In this document: positions 1-8,481 of the stretch, piece after piece
Layout of the letters: the number at the start of each line of letters is the position of its first letter
How positions within the stretch are numbered: the stretch's first letter is position 1
The notes under the pieces: model-generated
The model's input: the letters and a program-made list of their open reading frames with translations, nothing else
What the model was told of the DNA's origin: nothing
Databases searched by the model: none
NCBI GenBank assembly: GCA_031425155.1
Contig: JANPIV010000072.1
Coordinates: 4,788 to 68,787, forward strand
Length of the DNA stretch: 64,000 nt
From: M3007 sp031425155
GTDB taxonomy: Bacteria; Bacteroidota; Bacteroidia; Chitinophagales; Saprospiraceae
Direction of reading: 5' to 3'
Position numbers and translations under genes: made by a program

Positions 1-944
1 TATGGGTGGTCCCGATTGAATTTTTCCCAAAACACCGCCCGGTCGGCAATTTGCTCCATTGGAATGACAAAACCACCGTCGCTCATGGCCTGTTTGATGT
101 CTTCCATATTGGTTTGCACGAGGTAATTTTTCATGGGGGGCGTCACCTTATCCGCAAAGAAATCGGATAGTTTGTTCCAGTCCACTACCGGAAATACCAT
201 GCCCTCGCCGGTCTCCAGGCGGAAACCATTGTCCGCCACAGACTTAACCGCCGGGTATTTATTCGTATCGAAGCGGTTGTCGCTGATGGCCTGATAATCT
301 TCGTCGGCCCATTTCACTTTTTCGGTCAGTTTATAGAACTCGCCTTCCGTTTCCATACGAAACAGGAAATTTTCGAGCAAGACCAGAGACGCATCCGCCA
401 GCGTACCTTTTGAGTCGGCCAGATTGGCCTTCACGTAGTCCCAGGCCTTTTTACCGCTGTCCAACTTCTTGACATCCAGGGTGTTGAGAAACATGGATAG
501 TTGACTGAGTTTGCCCAGATCAGGGCTGGTGGCCCGTGGGCCGCTGTACACGCGCTGCAAAGCGCCGCCATACGCCCAGCCAGTATGTTGCTCCGGGGTA
601 GTGGAGGTGACTTTGTAATAGGGTTCATCCCATTCAATGCCGCGCAACGTAGCCTTTTCTTTATTCGCGGATACTTCGCCGGTGGATTCTACATATTCGC
701 CTTCCTTAAATTGCGTAATCACCTTGCCCCCTTTGTTCGGTTGGTCGCGGAGGTTAAGTTTATCCACCTTGGCCATGTACAGGTACATTTCGGGCTTGGC
801 CGAGGGTGGGGGAGTGTCCGTGATGGGCATCGCGGTCGGCGTGGTGGCAGTGCCAGCGTTACCGGACGTATTGGAATCGCCACAGGCAGTCATCAAGACA
901 GCGACTGTCAGCAGAGTCAAGAAGGAGAGTTTGTTCAATGTCAT
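1..944 (-). CDS. SH3-like domain lipoprotein, C-terminus cut by window edge
   Basis: The frame is open from an ATG at 944 to the left edge, giving about 314 residues with no stop, so the C-terminus lies outside the window. The N-terminus is a hydrophobic signal followed by MTAC, with Cys21 as a plausible lipidation site although the lipobox is not ideal. A Ser/Thr/Pro-rich linker follows, and then an SH3b-like segment at about residues 53-125 (LNLRDQP, GEYVESTGE, GWAYGGAL). The rest is helical, charged and not recognised. It lies 39 bp downstream of nuoN on the same strand and may be read through from the nuo operon, but nothing links it to complex I. Bacterial SH3 domains of this type usually bind cell-wall or protein ligands; the ligand here is unknown. 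Confidence 0.7.
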   Translation of the reverse strand, partial: MTLNKLSFLTLLTVAVLMTACGDSNTSGNAGTATTPTAMPITDTPPPSAKPEMYLYMAKVDKLNLRDQPNKGGKVITQFKEGEYVESTGEVSANKEKATLRGIEWDEPYYKVTSTTPEQHTGWAYGGALQRVYSGPRATSPDLGKLSQLSMFLNTLDVKKLDSGKKAWDYVKANLADSKGTLADASLVLLENFLFRMETEGEFYKLTEKVKWADEDYQAISDNRFDTNKYPAVKSVADNGFRLETGEGMVFPVVDWNKLSDFFADKVTPPMKNYLVQTNMEDIKQAMSDGGFVIPMEQIADRAVFWEKFNRDHP

Positions 945-983
945 GGGCTTGATAATGAAGGTTTTAGATTCAAAGTCTCACTC

Positions 984-2378
984 TCACTGAATGAGCGCAT
1001 ACACGCCGCCGGGGGCTAAGGTCAGCAATGCAATCAGCACTACACCCACTATCACCACCCAACGCACGGCCATTGGCACAGGTACGGCCAGCGTGCTGTC
1101 TTCCCGCGCAAAATACATGGCGATGATGATCTTGAAATAATAAAAGATTGAAATAGCGGAGTTCATTACGGCCAGCACCACCAGCCAGGGATATTTACCG
1201 AAGGCAGCACTAAACAGGAAATATTTACCGAAAAAACCGGCAGTCGGTGGAATACCGGCCAGCGAAAGCATGGAAATAGCCATCACTGCGGCCAGAAACG
1301 GTTGTCTTTTGCTCAAACCTTTAAAGGCTTCAAAAGAGCCGTCGCCACCAGGTTCGGCCACGGCCATGTAGCAGCCGAAAGCGCAGATAGTAGCAATGGA
1401 ATAAGTGAGGGTGTACAGCAGAATGGCACCCGCGCTACCCGCCTGCCCGATGGCCAGAATAGCCAGCAATAAATAACCCGCATGGGAAATGGACGAATAG
1501 GCCATCATGCGCTTGAAATCCGTCTGGAAAATAGCCGTCACGTTGGCCAACGTCATGGTCAATGCCGCCATCACGGCTACAGCCACACTCCAAAACGATT
1601 CGGCTCCGGCAAAAGCCATGGAAAATAGTCGGTAAAACGCGGCAAAGCCCGCTGTTTTGACCACAGTGGCCATGAAAGCCGTCACCAGATTGGGGCTGCC
1701 TGTATAAACGTCGGGTGCCCAAAAGTGGAAAGGCACCGCCGATACTTTAAAACCCAGGCCCACCAAAATCAGCAGAATCCCCACGTGCAACATTCCGGCT
1801 GAATGCCGACCATCACCCACGGCTGTGGCGATGGTTTTCAGATCGAAAGTAGCGGTAGCACCATAAATCAGGGCAATGCCGAAAAGCAAAAAGCCCGTGG
1901 CGAAAGCCCCCATCAGAAAGTACTTGAGCGCGGCTTCATTGGAAGGCAGGTCATCGCGGCGGCTCCCCGCCAGCACATAGAGCGGAATGCTCAGAATTTC
2001 GATACCGAGAAACAGCATGACCAGATTGGTAAAAGAGGCCATACACAGCGCGCCGCAAAGACTGAACAGCAGCAGGGCATAATTATCGCCCAGCGTATCG
2101 TGCAGTCCCCGAAAGCCCCAACTGGTCAGGCCCATCAGCAGCACCGTGGAGACTAACACCACTGCCGAGAAAGCCAGCGCGTAACCATCGAACTGGAACA
2201 TGGTGGCGTAGTGGAAATTCCAGGTGGCACCCGTTTGGTTGGTCAAATCGAACACCGTCACGCCCAGGGCAAGCAGCGTACCAATTAACGTAATAGGCTG
2301 TAACAGTCGCCGTTGTGGGGTCAAACCGGCAAACAGGACGACGATGGCCGTGGCAAAAAGTATGAGTAGAGCGTTCAT
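984..2378 (-). CDS. nuoN: NADH-quinone oxidoreductase subunit N
   Basis: This 464-residue multi-pass membrane protein is one of the three antiporter-like proton-pumping subunits of complex I. It has about 14 hydrophobic segments, and the conserved region with LKYFLMGAFATGFLLFG and FKVSAVPFHFWAPDVYTG is typical of NuoN. The ATG at 2378 gives a normal N-terminus for the family. It is the last nuo gene, after nuoM with an 81 bp gap. The product sits in the inner membrane at the centre of the membrane arm and couples quinone reduction to proton translocation. Nothing is missing or fused. Confidence 0.97.
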   Translation of the reverse strand: MNALLILFATAIVVLFAGLTPQRRLLQPITLIGTLLALGVTVFDLTNQTGATWNFHYATMFQFDGYALAFSAVVLVSTVLLMGLTSWGFRGLHDTLGDNYALLLFSLCGALCMASFTNLVMLFLGIEILSIPLYVLAGSRRDDLPSNEAALKYFLMGAFATGFLLFGIALIYGATATFDLKTIATAVGDGRHSAGMLHVGILLILVGLGFKVSAVPFHFWAPDVYTGSPNLVTAFMATVVKTAGFAAFYRLFSMAFAGAESFWSVAVAVMAALTMTLANVTAIFQTDFKRMMAYSSISHAGYLLLAILAIGQAGSAGAILLYTLTYSIATICAFGCYMAVAEPGGDGSFEAFKGLSKRQPFLAAVMAISMLSLAGIPPTAGFFGKYFLFSAAFGKYPWLVVLAVMNSAISIFYYFKIIIAMYFAREDSTLAVPVPMAVRWVVIVGVVLIALLTLAPGGVYALIQ

Positions 2379-2459
2379 TGTATTTTGTAATAGCCGTCTT
2401 TGGTAATTGTTATCAGCGGAACGGCGTGATGTTTTTTAAAGTAAGCGAAGACTGGTTTA

Positions 2460-3905
2460 TCAAAACTGCATCGCGCCCAGTATCCGATTCACACTTCCAT
2501 CTGTCACGTTTAGAATGACTTGTGGAAAAAAGCCCAGCACTACTACCAAAGTCGCAATTGTGCCCAGCACCAAACCTTCGCGGGTGGTTACGTCGGCAAA
2601 ACGCGCGGTTTCGGTATTTGTCTCGCCAAACATGGCCATGCCATAAGCCCGCAGCATATACACCGCACCATAAATAATGGTCAGACCCGCGATGGCTCCC
2701 AACCAGAAGTTATAGTTCCAAACGCCATTCAGCAATAGAAACTCGCCCACAAAACCGTTGGTCAATGGTACCGCCACCGAGCCCAACATGATAATCATAA
2801 ACAAGGTGGCAAATTTCGGTGCCGACTTGGCAATCCCGCCTAAATCCGCCAGCGAACGAGTGCCCAGACGACGCTCAATCAGATCAGCAATACAGAACAG
2901 GCCAACCACATTGATCCCGTGATTGAGCATTTGTATCAATCCGCCTTGCATTCCAGTCTTGTTCCAGGCCAATATACCCGCCGCAATTAATCCAACGTGG
3001 GCAATAGAAGAATAAGCCAGCAGACGCTTCATATCGTTCTGCTTCACCGCAATCAGACTGGCATAGACAATCCCAATGACGGCCAGCGTAATAAAGATCG
3101 GCGACCAGGCTCCCCAGGCCTCCGGTGATAGCGGCACCATCCAGCGAATGACGCCATAAATGCCCATTTTAAGCATAATACCGGCCAGCAACATCGTCCC
3201 ACCCATTGGAGCGGTCGTATAAGTATCGGGCTGCCAGGTATGAAAAGGAAACACGGGCATTTTGACAGCAAAAGCTAGGAAAAAGCCCAGCATCACCCAC
3301 CACGCGGCATCGGGTGTGAGTTGTACTGCTACCAGATCAGCCCAGGCAAAAGAGTGGCTGCCGGGGGTTTGCAAATACACATACAACAGGGAAAGCAGCA
3401 TGAACAGCGACCCGATGAAGGTGTAAATGAAGAATTTCAACGTCACCCGAATGCGATCCTGACCGCCCCATATTGCACAAATGAAGTAGATCGGAATTAA
3501 GGCCAGTTCATAGAAAATATAGAACAAAAGGCCGTCCGTCGCCAGAAAAACGCCATTGAGGGCGCCAATCATCAGCATGACTAAACCGTAGTAACGTGGC
3601 TCATTATCAAACGTCCGGCTAAAACTGCTGACCACAATGAGCGGCGCTAACAGGTTGGTGAGCAGTACCATCAACAGGGTAATGCCATCCATGCCTAGCG
3701 AGAAACTAATACCCGCTGCGGGTACCCAGGGCAGGTGAAAAGCGCACTGTTCAGCCTGGCCCGGCTCGAAGGTGAGTCCGCAAAAAACGGTAACGGCAAG
3801 ATTAGCCAGCGTGGCCACGAGCGCAATGTTCCTGACCGCCGTTCCGCGCAGGGCGAAAATGGCGAGAGAAGCAAGGATGGGGATGAGTATAAAAAGTAAA
3901 GACAT
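2460..3905 (-). CDS. nuoM: NADH-quinone oxidoreductase subunit M
   Basis: This 481-residue membrane subunit is a second antiporter-like proton channel of complex I. Diagnostic stretches are FYIFYELALIPIYF (carrying the conserved membrane Glu), KMPVFPFHTWQPDTYT, and KRLLAYSSIAHVG, which contains the conserved lysine of the proton path. Length and N-terminus match the family. It follows nuoL after 21 bp and precedes nuoN, the standard order. It acts in the inner membrane as part of NADH-driven proton translocation. Confidence 0.97.
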   Translation of the reverse strand: MSLLFILIPILASLAIFALRGTAVRNIALVATLANLAVTVFCGLTFEPGQAEQCAFHLPWVPAAGISFSLGMDGITLLMVLLTNLLAPLIVVSSFSRTFDNEPRYYGLVMLMIGALNGVFLATDGLLFYIFYELALIPIYFICAIWGGQDRIRVTLKFFIYTFIGSLFMLLSLLYVYLQTPGSHSFAWADLVAVQLTPDAAWWVMLGFFLAFAVKMPVFPFHTWQPDTYTTAPMGGTMLLAGIMLKMGIYGVIRWMVPLSPEAWGAWSPIFITLAVIGIVYASLIAVKQNDMKRLLAYSSIAHVGLIAAGILAWNKTGMQGGLIQMLNHGINVVGLFCIADLIERRLGTRSLADLGGIAKSAPKFATLFMIIMLGSVAVPLTNGFVGEFLLLNGVWNYNFWLGAIAGLTIIYGAVYMLRAYGMAMFGETNTETARFADVTTREGLVLGTIATLVVVLGFFPQVILNVTDGSVNRILGAMQF

Positions 3906-3926
3906 AAGAGTCGGTTAATCCAGATT

Positions 3927-5828
3927 TCAAAGAAACAGCGTCAAAAACAACAGCACCACCCCGGCCACCATGCCGATCAAATAGTATTCAATATTGCCGT
4001 TTTGCAATTTCCGAAATTGCGTACCCAAACCTTCCACCCCGCGACCAACACCATTTACCAAGCCATCAATGCCTTGAATATCAACGTAGTAGTGGAATAA
4101 TTTGGAAAGTCGCTCGGTCGGTTTTATGAACAGGAAGTCATAGATTTCATCCACATAGAATTTGTGGGCGATCAGTCGGGCCAAACTTGATTGCGCGCTG
4201 TCGGCCACCGGCAAATTGTCCCGTTTTGTATAGACAAAATAAAGGGCAACAATAAGTGCCAACACCAGGCCAGTAGTAATGAGCATCAAGGCCCATTCCG
4301 TACTTTCTTCCAGGTGCATTTCGGCCATTGGAATCACCGAACTGCCCGCTGCACCTGTCTCGCTGAACCAGTGCGCCAACCATTGTGCGCTGCCCAAATG
4401 CAGAAAATGCGGCGTGTTCAGGAAACCACCCACCACGGCCAGCGTTGCCAATATCATCAGTGGAATGGTCATCACTTTCGGGCTCTCATGCAGGTGATGC
4501 TTTTGCTCGTCAGTCCCCCGGAAATCGCCGAAAAACGTGACGTATAGCAGGCGACACATATACACCGTGGTCAGTACCGTCGTCAGCAGGCCCAGGCCCC
4601 ACCAGATGGGACCGCCGTGGCCATAAGCGTAGGCAAAAATCTCGTCTTTGGAGAAAAAGCCGGACAACAGCGGGAAGCCGGAAATAGCAAAAGTGCCGAT
4701 CAAAAATACCCAAAAGGTAATCGGCATCGCCTTGCGCAGGCCGCCCATGTTGCGAATATCCTGCTCGCCACCCATCCCGTGAATGACGCTGCCTGCGGCC
4801 AAAAACAAGAGGGCTTTGAAAAAAGCGTGGGTAGTCACGTGAAAAATCGCCGTCGAGTAGGCACCCATGCCCAGTGCAAGAAACATCAGGCCCAGTTGCG
4901 AAACCGTCGAATAAGCCAGTACTTTTTTGATGTCATTTTGCCGCAAACCAATAATAGCGGCAAAAATAGCCGTGAACGTGCCAATGATGGCTACTAAATG
5001 CAGCGCGTCAGGCGAGAGGGAATAGAGACCATTGCAACGCGCCACCAAATAGACCCCCGCTGTGACCATCGTAGCGGCGTGAATCAGTGCCGAGACGGGC
5101 GTGGGGCCAGCCATAGCGTCGGGCAGCCAAGTATAGAGCGGTATTTGAGCACTTTTGCCCATCGCGCCGATAAAAAGCAGAATACAAATAGTCGTAATAG
5201 TCGCTGTGTCGCCATTGCCCAGTCGGGCAAATACTTCGGCGTAATCCAGGCTACCGTAGGTTTTGAAAATCAGGAAGATGCCTAGTAAAAGTCCCAGGTC
5301 ACCTATCCGATTCATAATGAAGGCTTTACGGGCTGCCACGCCATAATCGCGGTTGGTGTACCAAAAACCGATGAGCAGGTAAGAACACAAACCAACACCT
5401 TCCCAACCGAAGAACAGCATCACAAAATTATCGCCCATCACCAGCAGTAACATGCTGAAAATGAATAGATTGAGATAGGCGAAGAACTTCCAGAAACCTG
5501 CGTCATCGTGCATATAACCAATGGAATACACGTGAATCAGGAAGCCCACGCCGGTGACGATGAGCATCATCCAGACGCTGAGGTGATCCACGAGAAAACC
5601 AAAGTTGATCTGCAGATTCCCAACCGTCAGGAAATTGTACAACACGCTTTGGATCGGGCCGGATGTACTCACCTGATTGAAGCAGGCCACCGTTAGCAGG
5701 AAAGATGCCAGCAACGTGCCGCTACCGATCAAGCCCACGGCGGTCTTGGACATATTTTTCCCGAACAGGCCGTTGATAACGAACCCGAGAAAGGGCAGGA
5801 AGGGAATAAGTGGTAAAAGTTGGTTCAT
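3927..5828 (-). CDS. nuoL: NADH-quinone oxidoreductase subunit L
   Basis: This 633-residue protein is the distal antiporter-like subunit of complex I. It has the long C-terminal extension expected for the lateral helix that runs along the membrane arm. Visible family motifs are GWEGVGLCSYLLIGFWY, KSAQIPLYTWLPDAMAGPT and KKVLAYSTVSQLG, plus HAFFKALLFLAAGS. The ATG at 5828 starts the normal N-terminus. An AT-rich inverted repeat (5840-5901) lies between it and nuoK, so the leader of nuoL may fold strongly. It is otherwise ordinary. Confidence 0.97.
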   Translation of the reverse strand: MNQLLPLIPFLPFLGFVINGLFGKNMSKTAVGLIGSGTLLASFLLTVACFNQVSTSGPIQSVLYNFLTVGNLQINFGFLVDHLSVWMMLIVTGVGFLIHVYSIGYMHDDAGFWKFFAYLNLFIFSMLLLVMGDNFVMLFFGWEGVGLCSYLLIGFWYTNRDYGVAARKAFIMNRIGDLGLLLGIFLIFKTYGSLDYAEVFARLGNGDTATITTICILLFIGAMGKSAQIPLYTWLPDAMAGPTPVSALIHAATMVTAGVYLVARCNGLYSLSPDALHLVAIIGTFTAIFAAIIGLRQNDIKKVLAYSTVSQLGLMFLALGMGAYSTAIFHVTTHAFFKALLFLAAGSVIHGMGGEQDIRNMGGLRKAMPITFWVFLIGTFAISGFPLLSGFFSKDEIFAYAYGHGGPIWWGLGLLTTVLTTVYMCRLLYVTFFGDFRGTDEQKHHLHESPKVMTIPLMILATLAVVGGFLNTPHFLHLGSAQWLAHWFSETGAAGSSVIPMAEMHLEESTEWALMLITTGLVLALIVALYFVYTKRDNLPVADSAQSSLARLIAHKFYVDEIYDFLFIKPTERLSKLFHYYVDIQGIDGLVNGVGRGVEGLGTQFRKLQNGNIEYYLIGMVAGVVLLFLTLFL

Positions 5829-5839
5829 AACCCAAAGGT

Positions 5840-5901
5840 GAGTTATGAGTTATGAGTTATAAGTTATACCGATACAACTCATAACTCATAACTCATAACT
5901 A
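5840..5901. repeat. AT-rich inverted repeat between nuoK and nuoL
   Basis: The left arm (5840-5867) is a run of near-repeats of GAGTTATGA/GAGTTATAA. The right arm (5876-5900) is the reverse-complement run of AACTCATA units, separated by about 8 bp. The arms can form one long AT-rich hairpin. Related copies occur at 13316-13392 and 17345-17437, with a single arm at 63583-63613. It fills most of the nuoK-nuoL gap. It is not a canonical terminator, because essential genes follow in the same operon. Confidence 0.8.
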
Positions 5902-5902
5902 T

Positions 5903-6223
5903 TTAGTTGCGTAGTTTATCCAGTAAAGAAATATCCGTGCTTTTGGTATTCCGGTAGATCATCACCAAAATACCCAATCCGACCGCCGCTTCGGCTGCTG
6001 CCACCACCATGATGAAAAACACCATAATCTGTCCCTGCGCATCGGCGAGATAAGTGGAAAAAGCGGCCAGTAGTAGATTCACGGCATTGAGCATCAGTTC
6101 AATACACATCAGTACAATGATGGCATTGCGGCGCGTGAGCACCCCGAATACGCCGATGATAAACAGCACCGCCGCGTAGTACACGTAGTAGTCAATAGGG
6201 ATGGAACGGATTACTTCGAGCAT
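5903..6223 (-). CDS. nuoK: NADH-quinone oxidoreductase subunit K
   Basis: This 106-residue protein has three transmembrane helices, as expected for NuoK. The conserved CIELMLNAVNLLL segment in helix 2 carries the membrane Glu essential for proton coupling in this family. It also has the C-terminal AAAEAAVGLGILVMIYR block with the second conserved Glu. It acts in the complex I membrane arm next to NuoJ. The gene is separated from nuoJ by two unrelated small genes (6233-6900), which is unusual because nuoJ and nuoK are normally adjacent. Confidence 0.97.
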   Translation of the reverse strand: MLEVIRSIPIDYYVYYAAVLFIIGVFGVLTRRNAIIVLMCIELMLNAVNLLLAAFSTYLADAQGQIMVFFIMVVAAAEAAVGLGILVMIYRNTKSTDISLLDKLRN

Positions 6224-6232
6224 TTTTAAAAT

Positions 6233-6640
6233 TTAAAGTTCAGTTACCGAGTCAAAAGAAACCAAATAGACCCGAATATTTGAATGATGCAATGCAGGTA
6301 AAATTTTGTTGACTATTTTTCTATGGCCTTCATTGTCTGGCAACGCAATCGCTGCTTGGGTTTTTGGATTACCAGACTTTCCAGAAATAACTTCAAAAGC
6401 AGATAAAATTGCTCGTGAAATATGCGATTTTATTTGTGCTCCATTAAAGATTTTTCCATAACGGCTAGTCTCTAATTTAGAACTTGTTTCCCCTTTTGCT
6501 TCTACATATAAAATTTCATCAACGTTTTCGGCAATTAGATCAATGCCGGTTTGTTTGGTAGATAGTTGCTGTTTTACTTGGTAACCTTTGCCAACTAAAT
6601 AACTACGTAAAATTTCCAAAATATCATTTTCAGTTAACAT
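6233..6640 (-). CDS. PD-(D/E)XK-like nuclease-fold protein inside nuo operon
   Basis: A protein of 135 residues from the ATG at 6640; a TTG at 6664 in frame would add 8 residues and is less likely. The N-terminal helix (DILEILRSYLVGKGY) is followed by TGIDLIAE (Asp34) and ILYVEAKGE (Glu47, Lys49). This D-x(n)-ExK spacing is the hallmark of the restriction-endonuclease-like fold. The remainder resembles proteins that handle DNA ends or act as toxins, but no specific family is recognised. It lies 45 bp downstream of a small antitoxin-like gene, both between nuoJ and nuoK. The sequence is visibly more AT-rich than the nuo genes, which suggests acquisition. Nuclease activity is an inference. Confidence 0.6.
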   Translation of the reverse strand: MLTENDILEILRSYLVGKGYQVKQQLSTKQTGIDLIAENVDEILYVEAKGETSSKLETSRYGKIFNGAQIKSHISRAILSAFEVISGKSGNPKTQAAIALPDNEGHRKIVNKILPALHHSNIRVYLVSFDSVTEL

Positions 6641-6684
6641 TTGTATTAAAAGTTGCGTAGGCAAAAACAGTAGTTAATTTCTCT

Positions 6685-6900
6685 TTATTTTAGAAACTCT
6701 TCAATAGTTATGGGGTTTAATGTTCCCTTTTGGATTTGGCGGATTTCTTTCAGTGCTTTGGTCAGGCTTTTCTTGACCAATACAAGTTCTGCCAGACGTT
6801 GGTATTCCCTTAGAAAAGCCTCCCATTCTTGAAGCGAGATTTGCGCAAATAACTTCTCCCCTTTTTCATTGACTACATAACTGACACTTGGCAATTGCAT
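6685..6900 (-). CDS. Small antitoxin-like protein inside nuo operon
   Basis: A 71-residue protein with a beta-strand start (SVSYVVNEKGEKLFAQI), then LQEWEAFL and a helical charged middle, ending IEEFLK. This layout matches the small type II antitoxins common in Bacteroidota and Cyanobacteria that usually precede a RelE/ParE-type toxin. Here the next gene downstream is instead a PD-(D/E)XK-like protein. No RelE-like gene is visible nearby, so it is either an orphan antitoxin or part of an atypical pair. Family assignment is from pattern memory, not a search. Confidence 0.5.
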   Translation of the reverse strand: MQLPSVSYVVNEKGEKLFAQISLQEWEAFLREYQRLAELVLVKKSLTKALKEIRQIQKGTLNPITIEEFLK

Positions 6901-6939
6901 AGTTTATTGAGTAAAGAATTATAGAACACTATTGCTATT

Positions 6940-6961
6940 CGGCGAAACTGGGGTTTCGCCG
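6940..6961. repeat. GGCGAAAC palindrome between nuoJ and antitoxin-like gene
   Basis: A 9-bp perfect palindromic stem (CGGCGAAAC / GTTTCGCCG) with a TGGG loop lies just downstream of nuoJ on the minus strand. The same palindrome type recurs three times at 38147-38228, so it is a dispersed element rather than only a local terminator. No U-tract follows on the minus strand. Confidence 0.6.
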
Positions 6962-6966
6962 TACCC

Positions 6967-7467
6967 TCAAACCTTCAAATCCCGTTTTCCCACCAATACC
7001 GCGCCCACCATCGCCGCTAAAAACAAAATCCCCGCAATCTCGAAGGGCACCACAAAATCGGTAAACAATACCCGGCCCAGATTCTGCACCAAACCCACCT
7101 GCGCATTAGCCTCCGCTGGCACACTGATTTGAATACTGCCATGCAATGCGCCCACCATCGTCACCAGCAACAAACCGGAGGCAATGGCGGCAGATAGTTT
7201 CCAAATGGTAGATTTTTGCGGTTCGGTATCGCGATTCAGGTTGAGCAGCATCAGTACGAACAGGAAAAGCACCATAATGGCCCCCGCATAGACGATGATG
7301 TGTACGACCGCCAGAAATTGCGCATTCAGCAGAATATACTGCCCGGCAATGGCAAAAAAGGTCAGAATAAGGTACAGGACGCTGTGGACAGGGCTTTTGG
7401 AAAACACCATCAGCAGCGCGGCGATGACCGAAATGACCGCCAGAATCAGGAAAATATAAAGTGTCAT
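6967..7467 (-). CDS. nuoJ: NADH-quinone oxidoreductase subunit J
   Basis: This 166-residue membrane subunit has five hydrophobic segments and the family signature VVHIIVYAGAIMVLFLFVLMLL. The start chosen is the ATG at 7467 (MTLYIFL), which gives the normal NuoJ N-terminus. An upstream extension to 7605 is open but hydrophilic and overlaps nuoI, so it is rejected. NuoJ helps form the E-channel region next to NuoK in the membrane arm. A possible internal promoter (-7 box TACATTTG, 7503-7510) lies in front of it. Confidence 0.95.
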   Translation of the reverse strand: MTLYIFLILAVISVIAALLMVFSKSPVHSVLYLILTFFAIAGQYILLNAQFLAVVHIIVYAGAIMVLFLFVLMLLNLNRDTEPQKSTIWKLSAAIASGLLLVTMVGALHGSIQISVPAEANAQVGLVQNLGRVLFTDFVVPFEIAGILFLAAMVGAVLVGKRDLKV

Positions 7468-7502
7468 GCGTTGGCTATTCGTTTTTGGTTCTTTCGGCGG
7501 CG

Positions 7503-7510
7503 CAAATGTA
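7503..7510 (-). promoter_or_regulatory. Possible internal promoter -7 box before nuoJ
   Basis: The minus strand reads TACATTTG, matching the Bacteroidota -7 consensus TAnnTTTG, about 36 bp upstream of the nuoJ ATG. No clear TTG -33 box lies at the expected distance, so this is only a candidate. Confidence 0.3.
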
Positions 7511-7543
7511 TGAAAACTGTACAGGGACTGGGCTTTTTCTGCA

Positions 7544-8107
7544 TTATTGCACCGCAGCCGCCTGTTTTTTCTCCTGAATATGCTTCTTGCGTTTTTCCAC
7601 GTCAATGCGCTGGTCTGGTTCTACGCCTTCGACCAACATATTTTTCCCGAAAATAAAATCCTGACGGACATAATCGCTGGGTACAATGCGGTCGGTGAGG
7701 TAGATTGCATCTTTTGGGCAGGCTTCTTCGCAAAGCCCGCAGAAAATGCAGCGCAACATATTGATCTCGTACACCTCGGCGTATTTCTCTTCCCGATAGA
7801 GATGCTCGTCACCTTTTTTACGCTCGGCGGCCACCATCGTGATCGCTTCCGCCGGACAGGCCACGGCACACAGGCCACAGGCGGTGCAGTTTTCCCGACC
7901 TTGTTCATCACGTTTCAGGACATGCCAACCCCGATAGACGGGCGCAAACACCTTCTTGAATTTTGGATAATCCAGCGTTACTTTTTTCTTGAAAAAGTGC
8001 CGCAGCGTGATGGACATGCCCTTCAAAATAGCGGGCAAATAAATGCGCTCCATAAAGGTCATTTCCCTTTTGGCGACTTTTTTAGAGCGGGTGGTAAGTG
8101 GTTGCAT
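7544..8107 (-). CDS. nuoI: NADH-quinone oxidoreductase subunit I (2x[4Fe-4S] ferredoxin)
   Basis: This 187-residue subunit carries two CxxCxxCxxxCP motifs (CTACGLCAVACP and CIFCGLCEEACP), which bind the N6a and N6b [4Fe-4S] clusters. They pass electrons from NuoG toward the NuoB cluster and quinone. The start is placed at the ATG at 8107; an in-frame upstream start at 8131 would add eight residues. The C-terminus is basic and Gln-rich (KKHIQEKKQ). It lies after nuoH, separated from it by the small gene at 8185-8451. Confidence 0.96.
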   Translation of the reverse strand: MQPLTTRSKKVAKREMTFMERIYLPAILKGMSITLRHFFKKKVTLDYPKFKKVFAPVYRGWHVLKRDEQGRENCTACGLCAVACPAEAITMVAAERKKGDEHLYREEKYAEVYEINMLRCIFCGLCEEACPKDAIYLTDRIVPSDYVRQDFIFGKNMLVEGVEPDQRIDVEKRKKHIQEKKQAAAVQ

Positions 8108-8184
8108 ATTATGTAAAAAAAATGTGGTCAATGTGATGAAATGTGGTCAATGGGGGCGACAAAGAGGTCGGGTCTCTTTTTGGG

Positions 8185-8451
8185 TTACGCTAACCGTTTT
8201 ATTAATTCGTCATCCTCTTCTATAATTCGCTCTAAATGACGAGTAATGTGGAGACTTTCGGCAGATAGTTTGGATTTGCTATCGTGATATGCTAATGTCT
8301 CCTTATAATCCGCTCCATAGGTATCATACAAAGCAAGGCGTTTGTACAATTCCTTATTTTTTTCCATGAGGTATTTAGATGCTTCTTCCAAGCGTCGTTT
8401 CCGTTCCTTTTCAAATTGTGCAGGGCTCGCGTTTTCTAATTCATCATTCAT
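8185..8451 (-). CDS. Small charged helical protein between nuoH and nuoI
   Basis: An 88-residue hypothetical protein, rich in Glu, Lys and Leu and predicted helical or coiled-coil throughout (KERKRRLEEASKYLMEKNKE; HITRHLERIIEEDDELIKRL). There is no signal peptide, membrane segment or catalytic motif. Its ATG and first six codons lie inside a 14-bp tandem repeat (8438-8476), so the N-terminus is encoded by repeat DNA. It sits between nuoH and nuoI in the same direction. It is not recognised; it could be an expressed accessory gene or a recent insertion. Confidence 0.5.
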   Translation of the reverse strand: MNDELENASPAQFEKERKRRLEEASKYLMEKNKELYKRLALYDTYGADYKETLAYHDSKSKLSAESLHITRHLERIIEEDDELIKRLA

Positions 8452-8476
8452 AATTCATCATTCATAATTCATCATT
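8438..8476. repeat. 14-bp tandem repeat at a gene start
   Basis: Almost three perfect copies of the 14-mer AATTCATCATTCAT occur in tandem (8438-8451, 8452-8465, 8466-8476). It fills the nuoH side of the nuoH/88-residue-gene gap and supplies the start codon of that gene. Confidence 0.85.
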
Positions 8477-8481
8477 TATTT

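Noticed and set aside
8438..8476. Possible CRISPR-like repeat
   Set aside because: The units are directly adjacent 14-mers without spacers.
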